Origin: Micropterus salmoides
Taxonomy: Eukaryota > Chordata > Actinopteri > Centrarchiformes > Centrarchidae
Length of the DNA: 64,000 nt
Direction of reading: 5' to 3'
NCBI RefSeq assembly: GCF_014851395.1
Contig: NW_024041150.1
Span: 12,424,137-12,488,136, forward strand
The position numbers and the translations under genes are program-made. This document shows positions 1 through 12,000 of the stretch, in pieces (position 1 is the first letter of the stretch; every line of letters starts with the position of its first letter). The notes beneath the pieces were generated by a model, which was not told where the DNA came from, made no database searches, and saw nothing but the letters and a program-made list of their open reading frames with translations.

Positions 1-3000
1 CTCTGCCCACGTCCCCTTCTACATTATTATTAACCCCACAAACGATGAGGTCCCGGAGTTTGTGGCTCGCAACATCACAGTAAGTTTTTATGGTCAGACA
101 TTCACATCAGATTTTCTTCACAAGATATTGTCCAATATTCACCCGATGGCTTTCTGTGATGAGGTACGGGAAGGAGAAATGAAGCAGCTGAATTCATCCG
201 TTTTACATGCGATGGATCTGGATGTCCCCAAGAACATCCTGCTCTTCAGTGTGGTCAAAGCCCCGAAGCATGGCAGCATCATCAACCACAGCGGCGAAAA
301 GCCAGTCCACAAGAGAAGGGAGGCCAATCCCCAATCCCCAGTGGTCGACTTTACAATGACAGATCTTACAAATGGTACTTTACATGTCAGTGGCACTTTT
401 TACATGTCATTTCATTCATAGGATGTAAATGGACAATTAGTTAATCTGCTATAGGTTCTCAGTGAAGCTGGGGTCTGGTTCAGAGTATGTCACCTCAGTT
501 CTAATGCTGCATTCATGGCCAATTGTAAAGATGGCCTTAGAGTTTCACACTGGAAACTACCACTGTCTTCAGCCCTCAGACATGATAGAAAAATTCCATA
601 TTTAAATAACCTGGGTCGCATTTGTTCATTCTTGTTAGTCTGACCATCAGTTATACAGGTATGATCAGTTCTGATAAATATTTACTTACTAACTTTACTT
701 GCCGATCTGGAGGCACAGCACCTCTGCTAGACTCAACACAGCACATGTACTGGGTTTTCCAGCAGTGCTCCATGATAGCCAGAGATCAGCCATTTAAGTA
801 AAGTTATTCTGTATACAGTACTAGATGAATAACACATTAATAATAAATAATGTAAAGGTTTTGGGCCCAGGTGTTCATGATCAGGAGAACGAGACAGGTG
901 CAAACAATCCAGGCAAAGACAGGAGATAAAAGTAGTGCTAGACGCAACGCAAGGAGGAAAACTACAAAGCAAACCAGGAAACAGAACGAATGAAGAGAAG
1001 GAACACACAGATGAGACAATAAAGGAGCAAGAAAAGAACACAACCACACGAAAAAACAAAACCCAAAACCCCTCACACAGTCTACTGTTTTACTACATGT
1101 AAACATAACAGTAGACTGTTAAACAAAACCTCAGCATTATTTCATCTTGACAGTTCAGACACCACATATTACATGAACTTCTGCCAGAACCAGAAAAACA
1201 AGACCCTGATTACAATATTTGAGAAGTAGCCTATTCTTTAAATCAAGGGAAACAGTTTAGTTGTGATTCGTGGTGATGAATCCCAATTTCTACAAGTTCC
1301 CAGATTGTGATGTCACCAGCAAGGAAATACTGGCACATGCCTTTTATTTGAATGATTCATATTTATCACATCAATAATTGTATATCCATGACTCTGTAAA
1401 GGCAGGAAGTAACACTGAGCATGCAGGCCTTTGAAGAATAATTTAAACTCACTGTTACGTCTTTCCATAAGTCAAAAAAATCGATATCATCCTTGGTTTT
1501 CAGGTATGGATCTGATGTACATGCACGATGACTCAGAGAATATGGAGGATAGTTTTACCATCCAGTTGACTGATGGCAAGCACCGAGTCCACAGACAGGT
1601 GATGGTTAAAGTGCTGCCAGTCAATGACGAGGAGCCTTGTGTGGTCAGGTTAGCCTAACATCTTTATTACAGTTCTTGTCTAAAGAGAGTCATCACATCA
1701 CTGCTAGAAAAGTAACTGAACCGTAGCTCAATCTCCTGTCCTCCAGGAACAATGGACTGCAGGTGGAGCCAGGAGAAGCCAGACTCATATCCAGTGTTAC
1801 CCTCTTTGCACAGGACAGTGATACTCCTTCTTCAGAGGTCATGTACATGTTTGAGAGTGTTCCTACCCGAGGGCTTCTTCAGCTTAAGGTTGGTGCCGAG
1901 CCATGATATCTTCAAGAGATACACCAAATATTTTGATATTGTGTCCCCTGTCAGTTTAGCTGTGTCAGGTGATGAGGACATACTGAATCATCCATTAGTA
2001 CCCAAGAGACCACTGGTGCCTGTCAGACACAACATACAGAATGGTAAAGGCTTACAGCAGTTCTAAATCCAAATGACAAGTCATCTTTAATGATTCACAG
2101 CAATTCTGGCAGTCGGTCATTTGCAAATTAGTCTGGCGATGTCAGGCTCTACAAGAGGGTACTAGTCAGTAGGAATAATACACACTTACTCATCTATAAT
2201 AATTCCAAAAATAAAGCTTGCTACACCACTGCCATTGAGTTTAAATTCAGTAACTCCAATAATCTGTTGGAAAGGACCCAGATGAATAGTTAAATGTCTA
2301 TCAAATTGTCAAACAACCATTTTTTAAATTCCCCTCCTGTCACTGCCCACAGAAAAACATCCACATTGCAGCTTAGAGGACGGAGTAGTCAAAGGTTTAT
2401 ACTGTTTGCCAGAGTTAGCTCTTTGCTAAATGGTGATGCAGTTAAAAGCAAGAATTGTTTGATAATTAACTGATGCTTTGGATTTAAAAAAAAACTCCAC
2501 AACATCTTTGGCATTGATTGTTTTGATTATGGATTGTCAAAATGCTGAACCGGATTGATCGTGAACATCTGCTTTAGCCAATCGTCTACTGGGGACGTTT
2601 CCATCATGTTTGTGTAAAGGGAAATTTCACTCTTTATTAAATTCCTTTAGCATATGCTGCTTTATAGTAATGTGAAACTGTGGCTGATCGTGTCTCAGGA
2701 AGGTCAGGACTGGGTGACACTGACAGCTGGGAGAAACTGCACCCAGGAGATGGTGGACATGAACCTTCTGCGCTACGTGCACACTGGCCTGCACGGTGCT
2801 AAAACACAGGACTTCTTTGTCTTCTACTTGTTGGATGGAAAGAATCAATCACCCCCGCAACACTTTCACATCTCTGTCAAGGATCTAGAAAAGGGTACTG
2901 GAATTCACTCACTTCACTTCCCTTCGACACAGGATCAGATTGTCTACTTGTGAAGTCCTGGTGACTGCCAGGCCACATCGTCAGTTCATACAGATATGGT

Positions 3001-6000
3001 TCCAGTTTAGATGTGACCTTTAAGTGTCTCCTCCACCATGATTTTCAGGAAATATTGCCATCTTTGTGAAGCCAGTGAACGTCAGCCGTGGGGATCGTGT
3101 GGTTCTCACCACAGATGTGCTGATAGCCACGGACGGCACAGACAAGCCCGAGGAGCTTCTGTTTGTCATCACCAACCCTCCTGCTCACGGACACGTGGAG
3201 TACATCAAGCATCCCGGACTGGCAATCTCCACCTTTAGCCAGATGGACATAGCAGCCAACATTGTGGCTTACGTGCATGACAACCGCGCCAGCACACCCA
3301 CAGAAACCTTTCAGTGAGTCTAGAAGCCATTGTCCAACTTGCTCAAATACTATGTTGACACTGAGAGTTCCTCACATAACACAGATCTGATGTCACATTT
3401 AATTCAATTTATTTCAATTCAGTTTTATTTATTTAGTGCCAGTTCATAGTAGAAGTTACAGTATCTCTTTGCACTTTTCAAAGAGAGCAGGTCTAGACCG
3501 GACTCTTTGTGATATTATTTACAGAGACACAACAATTCCCACCATGAGCAAACACTTGGGAACAGTGGCAAACAAAAACTCCTTTTTTAGAGAAAAGAAG
3601 CCCAACTCAATAGCAATACAGAAAAATGAATAATAGTACTAATCATGATAGCAATTTATTTATGGTTCAGAATTGGATCCTACTTCATAGTACATCATTT
3701 ACAGCAGCAGTTACATTATTTTTATTATTACATTATGTATATACATTATTATTTACGGTCAAAATGTAGTTAGTCAGGATTGCCATGACAAGTATGCCTT
3801 CCTCCGCTGTTACTCCTAGCAAAATGTTGACACAATGGTAGCTTGGCTGAGCTAGCAGTAGCATGTTCACTTTTGCAGTGCAGGACAACTAGTTAGCTCA
3901 CCATAACATTTACTTGGCTCTGCATTGTATTTTTACAAACCTGGACGTTTCAGATTCACATACAGTAAGAATGAAGGCAACAGTGGAACCGATTAATTTT
4001 TATGCACTGTTTGGTAGGTGAGTGCCTTGTGCAACAGACAATAGAATTGAAGCAATGCTGTTAATGTTGTTAATATTGTTAATTTTGATTTTCTCAAGAT
4101 ACCAGTTTATTCACCAGAATCTGGGGCACTGCAGGGGTCCCGCAGAAGCTCGTCCATAGCACAAAATGGTGTGCAGCATCTTGAACCTCATCATAGTTTT
4201 TCAGTTTGCACAACTGAATGCATATAATCCCTTATTTTTCTACAATCTTGCTTTATCTTTATAATTTTTCTTCTGTTTGGCTGTGTGCTGTATCTCTCTT
4301 TCTGCCAGACACTAAGCATTGTGATTGTCGTCCTTGTTGTGGTTGCCCAATCACGACCAGCCCCTGAAAGTATACACTTGTATGTTTTGCAGGTTTGTTG
4401 TGAGCAATGGTAAGACCAGCCGAAATGGAAGCTTTGAGATTGCAGTCGAAATGGTGGATCGCGTCCTGCCGTCTCTGTCCTCCAACGAAGGCCTCTCAGT
4501 TCCACAGGGCTCCTCCATGATCCTGGGTCCTGACAGCCTGGCCATGTCTGACCCGGACACTCCACCCAGCACCCTGACCTTTGTCCTCCTCCAGCCCCCA
4601 CAGTATGGCAGGCTGCTTTTACGTGGTACCACACTAACTACTGGCTCAAACTTCACCCAGAGAGACATACAGGAGTTGGAGGTAACATATAAACATGGGG
4701 GGGGGGCATCGCAGATCGACAGATTTGCCTTTTCTGCGTCTGATAGCACCAATCGGGGTTTCCTGCTGGATGGGCGGTTACAGACAGATCCTGTGTTCTT
4801 CACTATTCAGGTAGGTGATACGGTGTATTCAGGGATCTAAAGGCTCTCCCAGGGGGTTTGCAAATATTTCCCCTGCATCCTATGCTCATGTAGTAAACAA
4901 TTATTTCAGATATATTTATTTATTATAAAAAACAGATGAATTTAATCAGTAATTCCTTGTTGGTCATGCGTGATGGGGCGGGGTAGGGGGAAGACTGGTT
5001 TGTTTCTTTAGCTGCCTTTTTTCCATTATAAACTTTACTACAGTATCTATGTAAAGTTTTCTAGCTTTAGCCATCATAAACTACTTGGCATACCAGACCA
5101 ACTAAGGCTGTAGCAGCAAAACCTCTGAATGTATTGACTTGAGCAAGGGTTCATTATGTTGGTTATTAATTCAAGGTACAAGGTTGTTTATTAGTCATTA
5201 TACAGCACAAGGCTGCATAACTAAACAAACTTTGTAGTTCCTTCATGCTACACATACACAACATATAATTAAGTGTAGGCCTATATTAAAATATGGTATA
5301 ACATATAAAATAAAATAAAACAATATGTACAGTTATTTATATACATATATAGATACACGTAAGCAACCCAAACATTACACATTTTTTGAATTTGCATCTG
5401 GGGTGAATGTGAACAGCAGAAACCAGATGATGATATGAAAGTTTCATCTTCACAATAAACAGTCTGATATTTGGGAAACAGAGTCCTTCTTGACTGCGTT
5501 TGAGTCCACCTCCTCTCATCTTGCCGGAGTCTTGCACTGACAGCCACGTGCTTGTTGTTGGATTTTGATGGGGCAGGTCTCTGTAACAATGTGGGCACAG
5601 CAGTCTCTGAATTCCATTGTATGGTCAACATGAGTCCCATTTTGAATTAAGTCCAAGCTGGGCGAGCCTGGCTCCTGTCCTGGCTGTCTTTTCTCTTGTC
5701 AGAGCAAAAAACTGTACCCGCCGTGGCGACTGTCCGGTTGTTTGGCCCGGGTGGATTGTGGTCTGCTGCTCTTTAATTCAACTTTTCACTTGTAAGAGAA
5801 ATAATGTTATTTCTACTGTCAGGGAACTGTAACTTCAATGACAAACACAGTATTACCTTATGCAAAAATGTAATTGATAACAGAACAAAAGCTGAATAGC
5901 TTTCTCACTAGATGTTCAGACAGACCAGTCACGTAAGGTCTCACACCAGGATTCTCATCATCCATTACATGTTAAAATGCTAACTGTAGTTAAAACCCTA

Positions 6001-9000
6001 ATTATAGATCATTGAAGATAAAATAACATGTACTTGCCCAGTAAGACTTCACTTTCCTTGTGGCTTTGTTAAACATCATACTGCAATTGTTTCACACTAT
6101 TATTACAGTACCTAATTCTTTTTGAAAAGGAGTCCAAAAAAACTACGACAGTAAACTTGAGAAAAAGTAAGCAAATTAAGTGACTTTCTCTGTAGTGTAG
6201 TGTAGTAGTCACAACATGCATCATTGGTACACTGATGTATCAGTGTGCTATGAAAAGCAGATCTAGAGTGTTAAATTTATGTTTATCGCATTGCACTCTT
6301 CACAGAGCATGTCTGGAAAATACTTGTTATAATATTATTAACAGAGACCCAACTGTTCCCACCATGAACAAGCACTTGGTCACACATACAAGGAAAAAAC
6401 CCCTTTCAGCAGGTAGAAGTCATGTAATAGTGGCTCGCTGTGCGCAGCCTTGAGTTACAGTTGTGTTGCTTGCAGTATTGCTTATATTGCCTGGTTTTAT
6501 TGATGATAACCAGTCTCTATTTTATTTTTAACAAACCGTGTGTAATTTCAGATCAAGCCTCTGGATAAGTCATCTCCTGAGGTTGTGAAGCTGCTTCCTC
6601 TTTGGAAAGCAGAGCTTTTAGGCGACGGACGATACGGGATCTTTCTGTCATCCCATGCAGTGAAGGCCCAGGACAGCGATAGCAGAGACGAAGAGCTGAT
6701 GTTCTGCATTGTTCGCCAGCCCTACTTTGGTTACCTAGAAAACATAATGACAGGTCTGGAAATACATTTTGTTTTCATCTTGATTAGAACTGAGTTTAGA
6801 ATTTAGAAATAAGTCTTTCTCTTTGCTCATGCAGGTGGTTTTGTACCACAGCGCTTCTCTCAGATGGAGCTGAACAAGAGAACTATTGCATACATCATCA
6901 ACCCAGACAGGGAGTCTCTCTCAGACAGCCTGGAGTTCAGAGTGTCTGATCCTTTAGGGAACACTGGGCCCTCTCATAAGTAAGAAAAACAGTGTAACAC
7001 TGATTTTTTTGACATGCTGAATTAACAGTTTAGTCTTCACTGGGCTTGACCTTGTCTCTGCAGACTTGAATTCAGCTGGTCCACCGTGGAGCTGTCCCAG
7101 CCTGAGTACTCTGTGTGCGAGGGCCAGGGAACTGTCTCGCTGGACCTCATCCGAAAAGGCAATTTGGCCGAGTCTTCATATATCACTGTCAAGGTCTGAA
7201 AGTAATTTGCTATTGAACCTGGGGAACTGCTCTTAACTGACTTTATAAGCATATTTACCTCATCACTCACCTGATGCTTGTTCTTTTTTTTTTTTTTTTT
7301 TTTTTTTTTGAGATTTTAAGACCTGTTTCTGTGTCATGTTTCTTTGTCGTAGGTAAAGGAGGTGACTGCAACAGCTGGAAAGGATTTCCTCATAAGCCCT
7401 TCCTCTCTGATTCAGTTTGATCCTGGTAAGTTCTCCTTAATATAGAAAGCTTGCATTATGTTTTTCAAATTGAGGGGGCTCTTCACGGATCATACAAATA
7501 AAGATCTTTTTACCCTCATGATGTCATCAGGGTTATCTTAGACTTGGAGAATATAGAAGACAGCCTGTGTTACAATCTGGGGGTGTGGAGCTTGAAAGAT
7601 CTGTTTTCCCAAGCAGGGTCTGTCAAAAGACGCTACTGAATTGCATTATGGGAAGTGTAGGATCCAGTGTTTTGGAGCTTGACTAATACTAGCAACTAAA
7701 ACTAAGTTTTCTTCTTTCACCTTGATCTTTTTCAGTTTTCAGCCACATCTTGGCTCTGTTTGAAACAGAAGGCAGTTGCTTCGCTGCCTCGCTACCATGA
7801 TAGACAGGTGCCTCAGAAGGCAGAACTTTCAAGTGAAGGCATCTTCTGAGAACATTGGTTTCGAACAGCCTTTTAGGGCAGCACTTATGGCAGTGTGTGA
7901 CATTAGCACGCCGTCTTGCTTGTCTCTTCTGGCTGTCATTCACTAGCCTTAGTGTCAGCTCGCTAGCTATTGAAAAGCATTATTCTTGCGCTAACGCAGG
8001 CGCACAGATTTATGCGTAACAGGCATCATCGAGTCAGCATCGATGCTGCCTTCAAAACTGACCGTTACGGGGGCAGTTTGAAGGCATCTTAGTAGACAGG
8101 AAGAGATGGTCTGATCCATTTCAAACAGCACTTGATGTCTCGCTCTCCTGTTAGACACCTTCTGAGTTTAACCCATTTCAAACACAGACCTTGTGCCACA
8201 GTTGACCAAAGTTCAGAATTTTTGTCATGTGATAACAGACGGTTGTATATGTGAGGAGATTGATATGTAATATGGATTTATAGATGATACAATGTAGGTC
8301 TAAATGTGAAACCACACATCATATTTATATGATTTATATCATACATATGGGTGAACAGGAAGAGGAGTGTATGCTGCCCTTCCTGGACCAATATCTCCAC
8401 TTTAACTCTACCTTACAACATAAAAGATCATTTGTGAGGAGCCTCCTACACAGAGCACAGCTTCTTATCAATGACACAGAGGATAGAGAGAGGGAGGTAC
8501 AACAGGTCTAAGGGGCACTGTGGCACACAGTGTACAAGGAATGGATGATGAGAATCCTGGTGTGAGACCTTACGTGACTGGTCTGTCTGAACATCTAGTG
8601 GGAAAGCTTTAAGTCACAAACAGTCATAAGCACCACAAAGCATTCAAGATCTCTGCTGAGAGGGAGAATGGAGCAGTGTATGGCATCATTGTGACATCTG
8701 TGGGGAAGCACTACATCGGAGAAACAGGGACCACATCAGCTGTCTGGGAACACCAGACCAAAACTGCTCACAGCAGGAGGAGCGGCAGTCAGGGGACAAC
8801 CAGAGAAAGATCAAGGTGGACATCAAAGTCCAACACCTGAGACCATCTTTGAACAGTGACAGGGGTTAACACTTCCCTCCATATACAACCACCTGTTCTC
8901 ATGTATTCAAAAATCCACACTCATGTCACTGAACACAGTGACAACTGAGCAAACTCTATTTGCTGATGAAGTTAACACGATGTGGCTAAGAGTTTTGGCA

Positions 9001-12000
9001 AAAGACTATGTAAGTGGACCTTGTGATCAGAAGTTTGCCCAGCTTTTATTGTTACTCAACTTTATGAAAGTACAGTCCTAAATCGCAGAAGAATCCCTTT
9101 AAGAAAAGTCACATTATAAAAATATGTGTAAAAGTGTAACAGCGCTGTTGCTACTATTGTCAGCATTGAGTGTCACTAAACAACCAGAATTAATGTCTGT
9201 ATAAAGAAAAGATACAAAACAGAAAAAGTCACAATGAGACCTCTTGATAAAAGCTGAGATGTGTCTGTCAATGTAGGAACGTCAAAGAGAAGCTGGCAAT
9301 CTGAGATTATTCAGGATCACCTTGAGGAGGCTGAGGAGATGTTTGAGGTGCTGCTGGTCTCCCCTGAAGGCACCATAATTGGCACCATCAACAAGGCCCA
9401 AGTCACCATCAGGGGCTCAGGAAGTGGTAAAAATAAACCCCAGCTGTGTATCTTTAATTACAGGATACTTTGCAGGTTGCATATGTTTTTTTTTTACATG
9501 GCTACCAATGTAATTAAAATAAAATATAGATTTTAAAATATTTGACTGTATGTAATGTATAACCTTACTACCACAGTTTAGTATTTTTATAACAGTTATG
9601 TATTTGTATCACAAGATGGGACCAGTTGTACTGAATAAAACATCAAGGAGTCACTAACTAACAAGACACTAACATGACCGAAAACACAACAGGGCAGTGC
9701 GGGCTGAACCAGGATCAGGAGGCTCCTGTTCTCGGAGGAAAAGAGATTCGATCAGACACGTATCCCCAGCACGGATTAATTAAACTAGAGAAAGTGCCGC
9801 TCGGCACAGATTCAGTATTCTGGACCCGTGGAGACAGCATCTCCAGGCCTGGAGGAGATGTCCCCAAAAAGAAACTCAGAGTTAAAGGCAATCCAAAGTC
9901 TGTAAGTAACTGTTTTTAAACATCTTCATTCAAGCTGACATTTTCCTTTTTGTTGTGGCCTCAGCTTAAAGTTGTTATTCTCTTTCATCTTTCAGATTGC
10001 ACCTTCATCGGTTTTTCACAATGGGACAGATGTCATTTACACGGTGAGCAGCAGCAGCCTATACTAAACTGTGCTAACCCTAAAGTACAAAAACTTTTCA
10101 TTTGTCTGGTCTCTCTAATCCCAGTATCATGGCCTAATGCACATGCGAGTAGAAGACGACACTTCCCCATCGAGGAGGGGCAGAAAGGCAAACATCCGTG
10201 TGGTTAGTAGGGGAACACAGCAGCAGGGGTCAGCAGTGCTTACTAGGTCAAAGTCAGATCCTCAAAGCAAGATCCCAAAACCTCAAAAAACTGGACTGGC
10301 TCAAGAAGATGTGAGTACAAATGTTACAGTCCTTTTCTGGTTCTTGGAAAATGTGCTTAATGTTGAGTCAGCTACATGGATTTGCCTGATAATCAGACTA
10401 ATTGTCATTCAGTTTCACTTCATTCATTTAGCTTGGCATTGTGTTCATGGTTGGCAATTTCTGTTTGGAAGGGGTGGTTATTTTGTATTGTTCTTGTCCT
10501 TACCAGCCAGTAGTGTAATGATGTATCACCCCACCAACAACATTTTCACAGGCCAAATAGGCTACAGTAGCGAATATGTGATAAGGAATATGTTGATTTA
10601 AGAGTTATTGTCCGTGTTACGCAACTGTACAACTGCGTCAATCTTATCCATACTTGTCACCATTATGTGGTCATTTCTTTGTCGTTATTTCTCATGGATA
10701 TAGTTAGGTGACGCAGGTTCCATGAAAGAAAAAGAAACCAACACTAGGTTAGGATCAGGCTATGTGGCTTGATTAGAATGAATTACGTGTTAGTCTAATT
10801 AGTTTAAACTAGATTTTTTGGAAAAAGTAACAGCCCTAAACCAATTATGTTTTTTGAAGATGGTTCTTCAAATTTAAAAATGTAGACAATAAAGATATGA
10901 TGAAACATAATCTGTCATCCCTGCGATGAACTGCGACCTGTCCAGGGTGTACCCCGCCTTTCGCCCGATGTCAGCTGGGATTGGCTCCAGCCCCCCTGTA
11001 CGCAGGATAAGCGGTTGACGATGGATGGATGGATGGATGGATGGATGGAATCTCTCATATAATCTCACATTTCTGCCGGTCTGAGAATGTTGGGGTTCTT
11101 AAAACATATTTAAAACAAACACCAAATTAATTTTCCTGTGAATATGTATGCCCCTTAGACTAAAGCTGATAAGTCTATATCCAAGCCCTGTGTGCCGGAG
11201 CTGATGGGACTCCTGCATTTCAACCAGACTACCAATCAGCTCTTTCATTGCAACGGTGTCTCCTGGAAACCCTGGGCATCAACTGATCAGGTATTCCAAC
11301 TTCACCACAGAGGGAACCTACTGATAGTAAGAGCATGCACTAGCTCATTTGCAGCACTGCACACATTTCCAAACAATGCTGTTTTACTTAAGTTCCTTAG
11401 AGCTTCAGGATAATTCCTCAGAGACAATCATGAAGCCCACATTTTTAGCTCGAGTTTTTTTTTGTAAGACCATTAATTAAATTTCAGGGGAACTTTCTCT
11501 GTTTGCCATTGTGGACCAATAATATGATCTCTGTTTTTTCATGATTCAGTCTGAGTCCATAGCCCCATAAATCAATGCCAGAGATGTAGTTTTTAAGAGA
11601 GTAAAGGCATTTAGATCCTCAGGATTGACAGCTGGACAGCTGTATAGAATAGAGTGTCGTCTACATTGCGCTAAAAGTCAATACTGTTAGCAAATAAAGA
11701 CTAAGAAGTTGTGCATCTAGTATAGATCCTTTTGGAATGAATTATTGTCTTTCCTCTCAAAAGACATCTAAAATAATTTATTAATTTGAAATCACTCATG
11801 TCCATGTACTAATGTCAACATATCTGTCCATTTCCTCCTGAAACACAGATGGTGAATGCTCAGACATGTTCTAAGGGCTGGACATTTTATGGGGGCCACT
11901 GTTACACCCTGAGCTCTGAGCGCAAGGTCACATGGAGCACAGCTAACAGGGCCTGCAGGGAGAGGTAAAGTTTAACAAAGAGCTCGTACACATGCTGTGT

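Larger units (their letters stand above)
164..6979 (+). other. frem1: Five consecutive CSPG (NG2-like) repeats of FREM1
   Basis: Exons from 164 to 6979 encode five repeats of the FRAS/FREM CSPG type. Each has an acidic, Asp-rich start, a hydrophobic core of the type LxFxIxxPPxxGxL, and an end of the type FTQxDIxxxxxxYxH. The repeat cores are at about 200-374, 1780-2810, 3095-3300, 4515-4710 and 6630-6930. The second repeat is split by a long intron, 1889-2698. Known: these repeats form the rod-like middle of FRAS1 and FREM proteins. An RGD tripeptide at 3087-3095 sits at the start of the third repeat seen here. Human FREM1 is described with twelve such repeats, so about seven should lie upstream of the window. 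Confidence 0.82.
7064..9426 (+). other. frem1: Calx-beta domain of FREM1
   Basis: Exons 7064-7193, 7353-7425 and 9277-9426 together encode about 117 residues with the Calx-beta pattern. It begins with a hydrophobic strand followed by a VCEGQGTVSLDLIRKG stretch, then a TAGKDFLISPS turn, and an EAEEMFEVLL strand near the end. Known: Calx-beta domains are immunoglobulin-like beta sandwiches that often bind calcium, and FREM1 has one between the CSPG repeats and the lectin domain. The 1.85-kb intron 7426-9276 inside the domain has been invaded by a small transposon copy and a Penelope-like fragment. Confidence 0.85.

Noticed and set aside
733..1106. Phe/Cys/Ser-rich minus-strand open frames of about 100 codons
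   Set aside because: Antisense to an A-rich intronic repeat; composition is an artefact and no domain is visible.
4191..4803. 147- and 150-codon minus-strand open frames
   Set aside because: They are antisense shadows of the 418-bp frem1 exon 4393-4810.
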